From an uncultured Bacillota bacterium (GTDB lineage Bacteria > Bacillota > Dehalobacteriia > UBA7702): 10,576 nucleotides of DNA. The notes under the pieces are model-generated. The model saw only the letters and a list, made by a program, of their open reading frames with translations, made no database searches and had not been told where the DNA came from. Made by a program: the position numbers and the translations under genes. Below, piece by piece: positions 1 through 7,974 of the stretch. Each line of letters starts with the position of its first letter. The first letter of the stretch is position 1. The stretch lies in assembly GCA_902766525.1 (NCBI GenBank), contig CACXDX010000038.1, positions 1-10,576 of the forward strand, given 5' to 3'.

Positions 1-308
1 AATTGCTGTAAACGCAAGCGGCGGATGATCGTTTTGAATTGCTTATAGGTAGCCATGATCAGCACACCGGAATGACCGGCCTTATGAATCAGTACGTCAC
101 GATTGGTGACAACCTCTCCTCCCGTCGAAAGAACGGCCTCTTTTAAAATCTGGACGGCGGGATCGCGAAGATTCTCCGCGAAGACGTTATAAAAAGCGGC
201 TTTATCCGCCATATATGACGCACCGTAATCCGAAGGATGAATGAATCTTTCATTGAAACGACGAATTTCCTCCGCATCGTCAAAAGCAACAAATCGCAGA
301 TTAAACAT
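1..308 (-). CDS. folP: Dihydropteroate synthase-like protein, N-terminal part (runs off the left edge)
   Basis: Partial gene: 102 codons are visible from an ATG at 308 to the window edge. The SD-like GAGGTGA overlaps the stop codon of the upstream HD gene, and the gap is only 11 nt, so the two are probably co-translated. The visible part is the N-terminal extension found in some Bacillota dihydropteroate synthases, ahead of the TIM barrel. It shows the pattern ILKEAVLSTGGEVVTNRDV at about residues 54-72 and GVLIMATYKQFKTIIRRL at about 81-98. These resemble the family's 'ILKQEMLSxGG...' and 'DVLxMGTxKQYxxLIxKL' segments. If correct, the full enzyme joins 6-hydroxymethyl-dihydropterin diphosphate to p-aminobenzoate in cytosolic folate synthesis. 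The catalytic barrel lies outside the window, so the call rests on the extension and on ftsH/HD context from memory of the family. Confidence 0.7.
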   Translation of the reverse strand, partial: MFNLRFVAFDDAEEIRRFNERFIHPSDYGASYMADKAAFYNVFAENLRDPAVQILKEAVLSTGGEVVTNRDVLIHKAGHSGVLIMATYKQFKTIIRRLRLQQ

Positions 309-319
309 TTTGATTCACC

Positions 320-844
320 TCACACCGTGATTTTTGGTTTTCCGCCGTCGCGGTATTTTTTACAGTCCGCTAACGCATAACAATCGTAGCAGGGACGGCT
401 CTCTTTATCCGCGCGACTGAGCAGGAGATCAAAACCGGCATTATCTTTCCTGCGGTGATGCGCGATCGCCGAAAGAATCAGATCTGTCTCAGCTTCGGCA
501 AAGCCCGCTTCCTCCAACAGAGGACGGGCCAGCATGGCGCCTTCAACGGCATGATCTTTTGCCGCGTCTTCATACTCGCGAAAGCGACCGATATCATGGA
601 GAAAGGCAGCGGCATAAATCAGCTCACAGACCTGTTCCTCAGAATAATCACTCAACTCCGGGCAGGGAACTTCGCCCAGCAAAAAGAGAACGGCTGCGGT
701 ACGCGCCGTTTCCCAGCAATGACTGCGGTCATGGCGACAAAAACGGCGTTCGCTTTCAAGTTCGGCGATTTTGTCCATATACATTTTATAAGAGGCGGAG
801 GCTAAAACAGCCTCCACCCTTTTCATTTCTCTTAAATTTTTCAT
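320..844 (-). CDS. HD-domain phosphohydrolase with Cys-rich tail
   Basis: Predicted cytosolic metal-dependent phosphohydrolase of about 174 residues; the substrate is unknown. With the ATG at 844 as residue 1, HD-fold metal ligands are visible. These are the His of the RHDRSHCWE segment (about 42), the HD pair in AAFLHDIGRF (about 83-84), AIAHHRR (about 119-120) and a late Asp in LSRADKES (about 136). The C-terminus has C-x2-C-x5-C in PCYDCYALADC, typical of this subfamily and possibly metal binding. The start is uncertain. ATG 844 lies 7 nt after the ftsH stop, with AAAGG directly against it. ATG 826 (MKRVEAVL) matches the usual family N-terminus, and a GTG at 859 would overlap ftsH. The gene sits tightly between ftsH and folP. 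HD proteins next to folate genes recur in Bacillota, so a role in pterin dephosphorylation is possible but is inference only. Confidence 0.85.
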   Translation of the reverse strand: MKNLREMKRVEAVLASASYKMYMDKIAELESERRFCRHDRSHCWETARTAAVLFLLGEVPCPELSDYSEEQVCELIYAAAFLHDIGRFREYEDAAKDHAVEGAMLARPLLEEAGFAEAETDLILSAIAHHRRKDNAGFDLLLSRADKESRPCYDCYALADCKKYRDGGKPKITV

Positions 845-851
845 CCTTTGT

Positions 852-2882
<2,031 letters not shown>

Positions 2883-2887
2883 GGTGT

Positions 2888-2895
2888 CCTCCTTT
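2888..2895 (-). promoter_or_regulatory. Ribosome binding site fixing the ftsH TTG start
   Basis: AAAGGAGG on the minus strand lies 5 nt before the TTG at 2882. It is the only strong SD in the leader and decides the start in favour of TTG over the in-frame ATG at 2969. Confidence 0.85.
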
Positions 2896-2996
2896 TGGCT
2901 GATGGAATAAGCGTTTTCCCCAATATTTTTACGGGCATTTGACAATCTCACTAAGTCACGCGCGATCATTAAGCCGCAAGAGACTTAAACATAGTT

Positions 2997-3024
2997 ATTA
3001 TACCATAAAAACGATGCGGGTAAA
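2997..3024 (-). promoter_or_regulatory. Predicted sigma-A promoter of ftsH
   Basis: On the minus strand a perfect TATAAT (2997-3002) is preceded by TGG, making an extended -10 element. A weak -35, TTTACC (3019-3024), sits 16 nt upstream. Predicted transcription start is near 2990, giving a leader of about 108 nt before the TTG. The leader holds the separated arms TAAGTC and GACTTA, which could pair, but no known riboswitch is recognised. Confidence 0.7.
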
Positions 3025-3079
3025 AGAATTTTTTTATTCAAATAATAAAGGTTTTTGGGAAATACGAATACTCTTTTCA

Positions 3080-4393
3080 TTATTCCACATGGAAAACGAT
3101 ATTTTCATTGCCGGCGGCAGCGAAAATCCTTTGCCCGATGATCCAGAGCACACGCTGACCGTAAGCCAAAAGAACCAGATCATCACGGTCAACGGCAGGG
3201 ATTTTAGCGTCAATAAAAAAATCACTGAGCTTTTTAACATGACCGCCGTCGATGCATACATAGTCACCTTTCTCCCGATTTCGCAGCGTCAATCCTTTTG
3301 GATCAGCGGTAAATAGATCAACATCAATACAGGCCGTATGTTTCACATTGCCTTTTATCCGCTCTTTTGTCCTCTTTGACGTCAGGATCATGCCGTAATC
3401 CTCGGCATTGATCGTTCCTTCATAGGGTACGCTGAGAGGCCGACGTTTTTCTTTTTCTCCTCTCTTTTCGGAAAAGACCAGCTTTGTTCCGTCATTATAA
3501 AGCCATAAACGATCATTGAAAGGCATGGCTTTTCCCGTAAGCAGATTCAATGCCCGCTCTGTTTTTTCCCGATCAACATCGGCGCCGCCTTCACCGGCAG
3601 CCAAACGCAAAACACGGCGGGCGATAACGGGATCAAGATCATGGAGACCTTTTCTGTCCAAAACGATCTCATTTCCGTTACGATGAACAAGATCGTCATA
3701 GGATCTCTTGCTCAAGGCATTTAAAAAGCGCTCTTCTTCACGAAGGAGAGAAGAAGCCCGACAGATATTTTCAACGGCACCGGAACGGATCTCCTCCAAA
3801 ACGGGAAGAACATCGGCACGCAATCGATTTCGGCTGAAGGTTTTATCTTCATTGCTCTCATCAATACGGTAAGGAATTTTATGTTCATCACAGTAATCCA
3901 AAAGTGTTCCTTTTCTCACACAGAGAAACGGACGGCCCAAATCACCGCTTAACGGACGCATACCGCCGACTCCCTTCAACCCGCTGCCGCGGATCAGATG
4001 GAGCAAAACGGTTTCGGCATTATCATCAAGATGATGAGCGGTAAGGATCCGATCCGCTTTTAAAGAACGGAAAAAGCGATATCGTTCCCTTCTGCCGGTT
4101 TCTTCGATGCCGCATTTTTCTTCTTTGGCAAGTTTGCCGATATCACAGTGGTGAACGACGCACAACAATCCCCTCTCTTGGCAAAAAGCGGAAACCATAG
4201 TCTCATCCGCGTCGGCGGCATCACGAAGCCCGTGGTGCACATGGGCAACCGTATAGCGAAGCCCGGGATAAAGACGAGGCAGAAGATGGGCAAGAGCCAT
4301 GGAATCGGGACCGCCGGAAACAGCGAGAACAACGCTGTTGACGCCGTCTAAAATATGATGTTGTTCGATATATTCGCGAATCTTTTTTTCCAT
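3080..4393 (-). CDS. tilS: tRNA(Ile)-lysidine synthetase TilS
   Basis: Cytosolic enzyme that ATP-dependently attaches lysine to C34 of the CAU-anticodon tRNA-Ile, switching its decoding from AUG to AUA; it is normally essential. The 437 residues begin with a PP-loop ATP pyrophosphatase domain with SGGPDS at 26-31. HVHHGLRDAADADE follows at 51-64 and TAHHLDDNAETVLLHLIRG at 118-136. A helical middle domain comes next. The C-terminal TilS domain (about 367-425) includes the REKGD and KKLSDFFIDAKIP segments and ends with VLWIIGQRI. Length is close to the usual 420-470. The ATG at 4393 is supported by the normal distance from N-terminus to PP-loop. It has no Shine-Dalgarno sequence, and the promoter places +1 on the ATG itself, so the mRNA is probably leaderless. 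A terminator separates it from degV upstream. The next gene, ftsH, starts 197 nt downstream with its own promoter. Confidence 0.96.
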   Translation of the reverse strand: MEKKIREYIEQHHILDGVNSVVLAVSGGPDSMALAHLLPRLYPGLRYTVAHVHHGLRDAADADETMVSAFCQERGLLCVVHHCDIGKLAKEEKCGIEETGRRERYRFFRSLKADRILTAHHLDDNAETVLLHLIRGSGLKGVGGMRPLSGDLGRPFLCVRKGTLLDYCDEHKIPYRIDESNEDKTFSRNRLRADVLPVLEEIRSGAVENICRASSLLREEERFLNALSKRSYDDLVHRNGNEIVLDRKGLHDLDPVIARRVLRLAAGEGGADVDREKTERALNLLTGKAMPFNDRLWLYNDGTKLVFSEKRGEKEKRRPLSVPYEGTINAEDYGMILTSKRTKERIKGNVKHTACIDVDLFTADPKGLTLRNREKGDYVCIDGGHVKKLSDFFIDAKIPAVDRDDLVLLAYGQRVLWIIGQRIFAAAGNENIVFHVE

Positions 4394-4399
4394 GATTGT

Positions 4400-4428
4400 A
4401 TTATAGCTTTTTTACACTGAAAATGCAA
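4400..4428 (-). promoter_or_regulatory. Sigma-A promoter of tilS, start site on the ATG
   Basis: On the minus strand TTGCAT (4423-4428), a 17-nt spacer and a perfect TATAAT (4400-4405). Counting seven bases from the end of the -10 puts +1 at 4393, the A of the tilS ATG. The sequence between, ACAATC, has no ribosome binding site. Confidence 0.8.
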
Positions 4429-4450
4429 AAATAAAGACGAATCATTCTTC

Positions 4451-4474
4451 AAAAAACTCCGCTTTTACGCGGAG
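4451..4474 (-). terminator. Rho-independent terminator after degV
   Basis: On the minus strand the stem CTCCGC/GCGGAG (six G/C-rich pairs, loop GTAAAA) is followed directly by six T. It lies about 40 nt after the degV stop and just upstream of the tilS promoter, so the two genes are separate units. Confidence 0.9.
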
Positions 4475-4515
4475 CATTTTGAATTTTTTATTCGATTCAG
4501 TCATCTTTTTCATTT

Positions 4516-5376
4516 TTATTCCCGATCTCTTTTTGTAAAGAAAGCAACGGCGATCGCCCCGGGACCGGCATAAGTTCCGATGGTCGCGCCGGCAACGGTT
4601 TCCTGCATACGCAATTCATTACCCGCATAAAGATCGCGGGAATCTTCCACATACTTATACAGTACTTCATTGGAAAATCCGGAATAGGCAAGACAAACAG
4701 GCCGGTCAAAATCGATGGGTCCTTTCTTCTTTACAAATTCCGTCAACATGTTATTGCTCTTTTTTGAGCCGCGCGCCTTGCCGAGAATCTCCACGATACC
4801 CTCTTCTATCGTCAGCACCGGCTTGATCGAAAGCATATTCCCGGCGAGTGCCGCGGCAGAGGAGATCCGACCGCCTTTTTTCAGATACTCCAGCGTATTA
4901 AATACGGCAATAACATGAGCGTCTTTCAGCTCTTCACGAATTACCGCATCGATTTCTTTGGCGGTTCTTCCCTCATCCCGCATCTGAACCGCCCGAAGCA
5001 CGATTATAAACTCCGAGGCACAGAATTGTCGCGTATCGATAACACTGACACTCAGGGGAAATTCTTCCGCGGCGATGCAGGCGCTTTGATAACTGCCCGA
5101 AACACAGGAGGAAAGGCAGAAGCAAAGGACCTCATCCCCGGCTTTCACGGCTTTTCCGAACTCCTCCGCATAAGTAAACGGTGTGATCTGGCTCGTTTTC
5201 GGAAATTCATCCGTTTCGATCAGTTTTTCATAAAACTCGCGCGGCGAAAGCGTCACGCCATCCAAGTATTCTTTTTCGCCAAAAGAGACTTTCAAAGGTA
5301 ATACCGTAATACCCCACTCTTTTGCTTTCTCCTGCGAAATATCGCTTGCGGAATCCGTTATAATTCTAATCGCCAT
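4516..5376 (-). CDS. DegV family fatty-acid-binding protein (FakB type)
   Basis: DegV-fold protein of 286 residues, the usual length. Family members bind one fatty acid and present it to the kinase FakA for acyl-phosphate formation in phospholipid synthesis. Visible motifs are ITDSASDIS (6-14), TSQITPFTY (61-69), SSCVSGSYQSA (89-99), LEYLKKGGRIS (162-172) and the C-terminal GTYAGPGAIAVAF (267-279). The last motif usually reads G-T/S-H-x-GPG, so Tyr replaces the common His at about residue 269. The serine motif is also somewhat divergent (usually SSxLSGTYQSA). The start at 5376 (MAIRIITDSASD) fits the family and has AGAGGA about 10 nt upstream; a longer reading from 5433 adds unrelated residues. 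No fakA is in the window. The gene ends in a strong terminator and follows the purine nucleoside phosphorylase remnant. Confidence 0.93.
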   Translation of the reverse strand: MAIRIITDSASDISQEKAKEWGITVLPLKVSFGEKEYLDGVTLSPREFYEKLIETDEFPKTSQITPFTYAEEFGKAVKAGDEVLCFCLSSCVSGSYQSACIAAEEFPLSVSVIDTRQFCASEFIIVLRAVQMRDEGRTAKEIDAVIREELKDAHVIAVFNTLEYLKKGGRISSAAALAGNMLSIKPVLTIEEGIVEILGKARGSKKSNNMLTEFVKKKGPIDFDRPVCLAYSGFSNEVLYKYVEDSRDLYAGNELRMQETVAGATIGTYAGPGAIAVAFFTKRDRE

Positions 5377-5403
5377 GATTCTTTTATCCTCTTCATGTCT
5401 TAA

Positions 5404-5433
5404 ATAATGAAAGTGATTCGACCCTGATATCAA
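5404..5433 (-). promoter_or_regulatory. Possible degV promoter
   Basis: On the minus strand TTGATA (5428-5433), an 18-nt spacer and CATTAT (5404-5409). The -35 is good and the -10 matches at four of six positions. Predicted start is near 5397, about 20 nt before the degV ATG. Confidence 0.4.
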
Positions 5434-5439
5434 ATCGTT

Positions 5440-5634
5440 TTATTGAGCAACACGGGGAATCAACCCCTTTAAAAGTACCGTAAAATGCTTTGATACCTCT
5501 TCGGCATGGGCCTCGATCTCATCGTGGGAAAGCGACTCATCCTCAATGCCTGCGGCCATATTCGTGACACAGCTGATGGTACAGACACGCATGCCCATAT
5601 GACGGGCTGCAAACTTTTCCACCTGTCCGTACAA
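5440..5634 (-). pseudogene. C-terminal remnant of a purine nucleoside phosphorylase
   Basis: A 64-codon open stretch matches the last quarter of the trimeric PunA-type purine nucleoside phosphorylases. It has ARHMGMRVCTISCVTNMAAG followed by a LSHDEIEAHAEEVSKHF-like helix. In intact enzymes (about 270 residues) this part follows the 'VGMSTVPE' region and carries the purine-binding Asn of the VTN motif. The phosphate-binding residues and the catalytic Glu of the N-terminal three quarters are missing. A TGA lies in frame immediately before the first codon (TTG), and none of the three frames upstream to about 5700 looks like the missing part. There is no convincing start or ribosome binding site. 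A deletion joint near 5634 is the simplest reading. An expressed small protein is less likely. Confidence 0.75.
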
Positions 5635-5771
5635 TCACAAAAAGCAATATCAACCCGAATAAAAAAGTTTTTGTTGCTTTGTTCCCTTATCAGATCGGAT
5701 TAGAAATCATTATATCACAAAAAACGACTTTTTGTTCGAAAAAAAACCAGTCACTTCATAAATCGTTTTAG

Positions 5772-5804
5772 TAAAAAAACGACACCGCAGTAAACGCTGC
5801 GGTG
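5772..5804 (-). terminator. Terminator after the XRE-desulfoferrodoxin gene
   Basis: The stem CACCGCAG/CTGCGGTG (8 bp, loop of six, 5783-5804) is followed on the minus strand by TC-G and a run of seven T. It lies about 75 nt after the stop at 5880. The plus-strand side also has GTTTTT after the stem, so it may work weakly in both directions. The rest of 5635-5880 is AT-rich, with no gene seen. Confidence 0.88.
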
Positions 5805-5879
5805 GTTTTTGGCTTATTATTCCGTAATTTTACATTTGAGATCAAAACGACACGGATTTTCTCAAACATGTCTTCTTGC

Positions 5880-6464
5880 TCAAAGATTCAAGCGAAACAT
5901 GCCATGGCGGTTACAATACGCATACAGCCGCTTTACACGGCGAATTTTAAACCTCGCCTCGGCATTGCCTTCCGGATATAGTTTTACAAACTGAATCCCC
6001 TCATCCGCTATCGCGGCAAAAAATGAAATGTAATGATCCTTCTTCATCGGATGATCCAGCGTAACATAATATTCATCTTCCACGGTTTCCACATGAATAT
6101 TATGGTTTTCATCCCCTTCTTCCGCTTCAAGCGGCGGCAGTGTAATACCGCAGCAGCTGATCACCGCGTCTCCGGTCGACCGGATCACATTGCCGCAAAC
6201 GGGACAGACATAGAATTTTGCCTTGAACATGTTAAAGGATCGATTCCGGTTGCGAACATCTTCCCCGGACAACAATTCGATCACGGAGATATCAAGCGCT
6301 TTTGCCAGCGATTCAAGTAGAGTAATGTCGGGCAGGCCCCGACCCGTTTCCCATTTGCTCACGGCCTTGCCGCTGACATGGATTATTTCCGCAAGTTCCT
6401 CCTGAGTCATTTTTTTGTTTTCGCGAAGCCGCCGTATCACGGCTCCGGTAACGTAACGATCCAT
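5880..6464 (-). CDS. XRE-family regulator fused to a desulfoferrodoxin (superoxide reductase) module
   Basis: The 194-residue protein joins an XRE helix-turn-helix (about 8-65, with KMTQEELAEI and SGKAVSKWETG) to a C-terminal part that aligns with desulfoferrodoxin. C87-x2-C90 and the pair C104-C105 match the desulforedoxin Fe(Cys)4 centre. H121, H138 (HPM), H144 (HYI), C184 and H187 (YCNRHG) match the Fe(His)4Cys superoxide reductase site. H138 to H144 and C184 to H187 keep the spacing of classical enzymes. Superoxide reductase reduces superoxide to hydrogen peroxide. Fused to a DNA-binding domain, the module may act as a redox or iron sensor, as an enzyme, or as both; this is inference. The start at 6464 has AAAGGAGG 8 nt upstream. 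The gene follows a membrane-bound XRE gene by 101 nt and ends at a terminator. Similar fusions occur in Bacillota, usually annotated only as HTH proteins. Confidence 0.9.
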   Translation of the reverse strand: MDRYVTGAVIRRLRENKKMTQEELAEIIHVSGKAVSKWETGRGLPDITLLESLAKALDISVIELLSGEDVRNRNRSFNMFKAKFYVCPVCGNVIRSTGDAVISCCGITLPPLEAEEGDENHNIHVETVEDEYYVTLDHPMKKDHYISFFAAIADEGIQFVKLYPEGNAEARFKIRRVKRLYAYCNRHGMFRLNL

Positions 6465-6517
6465 CACATTCGCCTCCTTTTGCTGCCAGTTTATCACAGA
6501 TATAGGGGAAAAACCAC

Positions 6518-6530
6518 CTACGTATCGTAG
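6518..6530. promoter_or_regulatory. 13-bp palindrome upstream of the XRE-desulfoferrodoxin gene
   Basis: CTACG-TAT-CGTAG is a perfect inverted repeat centred 60 bp before the ATG at 6464. On the minus strand it is followed after four bases by TTTTT, so it could be an operator or a weak attenuator stem. No convincing -35/-10 pair is seen in this 101-bp gap. Confidence 0.35.
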
Positions 6531-6565
6531 AATTGCCCGGAGAATATTTGAATAAACCCTATTGT

Positions 6566-7018
6566 TTATCTGCCGATAACGGACCGCTCCACCTTGATCC
6601 GCATAAACCAACCCACACAAAGAAAGGTTAAACCGATGACGACACACACCGTTTTCTTTACCGTGTCCGGAGCAAATACCACCCCGAGAATGATGCCGGT
6701 GCCTATACCTGTTAAAATATCACTAACCTGTTTTTGCTTGCGAATCTTCTTATTGACCTTGAATACATCAATAATATTATCATCGGCCTGTTTGTTATAA
6801 TCATCTTTCAAATGTTCGCCGCAAAGCAGTTCGTTTACGGAAATATCCAGTTCATCACAGAGCACCGGGATCGTATCCAAATCAGGCATATACTTCCCCG
6901 TTTCCCATCTTGAAACCGTCTTGTTGGTCACGCCGAGCTTTTCACCCAGCATTTCCTGAGTCATATTTTTCTGTTTCCTGTTTTCCGCAATGAATCTGCC
7001 GATTTTATATTGATCCAT
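6566..7018 (-). CDS. XRE-family regulator with two C-terminal membrane helices
   Basis: The 150-residue protein has an N-terminal XRE helix-turn-helix (about 6-68, with NMTQEMLGEKLGV and NKTVSRWETGKYMPD). A charged linker containing KKIRKQKQ (about 90-97) follows. Two hydrophobic segments (about 100-117 and 121-139) then form a likely membrane hairpin. The DNA-binding domain would sit on the inner face of the membrane, as in other one-component membrane-bound regulators. The start at 7018 (MDQYKIGRF) has AGGAGG 9 nt upstream; an in-frame ATG at 7036 lies ahead of that SD. Its HTH resembles that of the next gene, including the shared WETG and 'LDISVxELLxGE' segments, so the two may be related by duplication. 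No terminator separates them. Target genes and signal are unknown. Confidence 0.88.
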   Translation of the reverse strand: MDQYKIGRFIAENRKQKNMTQEMLGEKLGVTNKTVSRWETGKYMPDLDTIPVLCDELDISVNELLCGEHLKDDYNKQADDNIIDVFKVNKKIRKQKQVSDILTGIGTGIILGVVFAPDTVKKTVCVVIGLTFLCVGWFMRIKVERSVIGR

Positions 7019-7042
7019 AACCGATTGCCTCCTCATCTGTTT

Positions 7043-7057
7043 TGATAAAAAATATCA
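7043..7057. promoter_or_regulatory. Dyad upstream of the membrane-bound XRE gene
   Basis: TGATA-AAAAA-TATCA is a perfect inverted repeat with 5-bp arms, 25 bp before the ATG at 7018, in the place where a -10 or operator would lie. It is AT-rich, so chance is possible. No clear -35/-10 pair was found in 7019-7148. Confidence 0.3.
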
Positions 7058-7148
7058 CAAATAAAGCATTTTGTATTCCCCACAGATGGCGAATCCGTAT
7101 CAATACTTCGTTTTTTACCTCTCTATTTTAAAAACCGTATCTCTAAAC

Positions 7149-7553
7149 TCAATACTTTTTACGCAGAATCAGATATGAAAGCCAATAAACAAACACGATC
7201 AAGCAAACGGAATAGGAAAGAATCATCTGAATCATATGCTGGCCGAGAACCATGGCAACGATCACGCCGACACCTTCAACCAAAACAACGATATATCCGG
7301 CCCAGGACCAACTCTTCATACGTAAAAAGCGGTTGCGTTCGTCACTGACCTCCGTATCCACTTTTTCACGGTAAACAGGATTGTTTCTGTATTTCAGATT
7401 TTTGATAATCTGAAGAATTCCGACCGCGGCGAGAGCTCCGCCCATACCGGAATATAATGACGAATCGAGTACTTCCGCAAAGGAAAGTCCCACCAATGTC
7501 ACGCCCAGAACAACCCAGAAAATGCTTAATGCCAGTCTTTTATTATTGTACAT
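7149..7553 (-). CDS. Four-helix membrane protein paired with a small XRE regulator
   Basis: The 134-residue integral membrane protein has predicted helices at about 8-26, 33-51, 83-104 and 108-129. A cytosolic loop between helices 2 and 3 holds TEVSDERNRFLRMKSWSWAG, which fits the DERxxxIxxKAxxxA-like signature of DUF2178-type membrane proteins. Such proteins are very often encoded directly after a 65-70 residue XRE regulator, as here. Only 2 nt separate the regulator's stop from this ATG, and the SD (GAGGAGG) lies inside the regulator's final Glu codons, so translation is coupled. The biochemical role is unknown. A plausible reading is that the pair responds to a membrane or envelope condition, with the regulator controlling the operon. 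No terminator is visible after the stop. Confidence 0.88.
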   Translation of the reverse strand: MYNNKRLALSIFWVVLGVTLVGLSFAEVLDSSLYSGMGGALAAVGILQIIKNLKYRNNPVYREKVDTEVSDERNRFLRMKSWSWAGYIVVLVEGVGVIVAMVLGQHMIQMILSYSVCLIVFVYWLSYLILRKKY

Positions 7554-7555
7554 GA

Positions 7556-7753
7556 TTATTCCTCCTCAAAAAAGAATACTTCTTCGATCGTCATCCCGAA
7601 ATATTTCGCGATTTTGTGCGCCAGCATGATCGACGGATTGTATCGCCCGTTTTCCAGAGAGCTGATCGTTTGCCGCGAGACGCCCATCAACTTGGCGAGT
7701 TCATCCTGGCGTATGCCTCTTTCACTGCGGATTTTTTCAATACGATTTTTCAT
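7556..7753 (-). CDS. Small XRE-family transcriptional regulator (autoregulator)
   Basis: The 65-residue protein is almost entirely one XRE helix-turn-helix domain (about 4-60), with RQDELAKLMGVSRQTISSLE covering the two core helices and an acidic end (FFFEEE). It probably binds DNA as a dimer. The start at 7753 has CGGAG about 9 nt upstream. It is the first gene of a two-gene operon with the four-helix membrane protein. Two near-identical palindromes flank its own promoter, one over the -35 and one at the start site, so repression of its own operon is very likely. The signal that relieves it is unknown. Confidence 0.92.
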   Translation of the reverse strand: MKNRIEKIRSERGIRQDELAKLMGVSRQTISSLENGRYNPSIMLAHKIAKYFGMTIEEVFFFEEE

Positions 7754-7774
7754 CTCGTCACACTCCGTTTTAAC

Positions 7775-7790
7775 GTAAAGTTTGCTTTAC
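7775..7790. promoter_or_regulatory. Operator copy 2 of the small XRE gene
   Basis: GTAAAGTTTGCTTTAC is a perfect 16-bp palindrome (6-bp arms, 4-bp centre) starting at the predicted +1 of the operon. It matches the copy at 7821-7836, which lies 46 bp away centre to centre. Confidence 0.75.
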
Positions 7791-7796
7791 ATGAAA

Positions 7797-7825
7797 AGTT
7801 TATCATCTCCAAACACTTTTGTCAA
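7797..7825 (-). promoter_or_regulatory. Sigma-A promoter of the small XRE operon
   Basis: On the minus strand a perfect TTGACA (7820-7825), a 17-nt spacer and TAAACT (7797-7802) preceded by TGA, an extended -10. Predicted transcription start is near 7790. Confidence 0.82.
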
Positions 7826-7836
7826 GCTTACTTTAC
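7821..7836. promoter_or_regulatory. Operator copy 1 of the small XRE gene
   Basis: GTCAAGCTTACTTTAC matches the downstream operator in arm pattern, with one arm base changed (GTcAAG for GTaAAG) and a different centre. It overlaps the -35 hexamer, so binding would block RNA polymerase. Confidence 0.7.
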
Positions 7837-7856
7837 ATCCTTTCGCATTTTTTTTG

Positions 7857-7905
7857 CAAAAAAATTCCCGCAGACCGGAGCAAAACAGCTTCGGGCTGCG
7901 GGAAT
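7857..7905 (-). terminator. Strong terminator after the lipoprotein gene
   Basis: The outer stem ATTCCCGCAG/CTGCGGGAAT (10 bp, 7864-7905) encloses an inner stem of about 7 pairs. On the minus strand it is followed by about seven T. It separates the lipoprotein unit from the small XRE promoter. The stretch 7906-7974 shows nothing else. Confidence 0.92.
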
Positions 7906-7974
7906 CCTATTTTAAATCATACTCTGTTTTTTCGGACACAAAAAGCTGAAAAGAAACGATCAAACAGCCATTGA

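Noticed and set aside
6465..6647. N-terminal extension of the XRE-desulfoferrodoxin protein by 61 residues
   Set aside because: The extension overlaps the end of the upstream gene, and a strong SD lies directly before the ATG at 6464, where the HTH begins.
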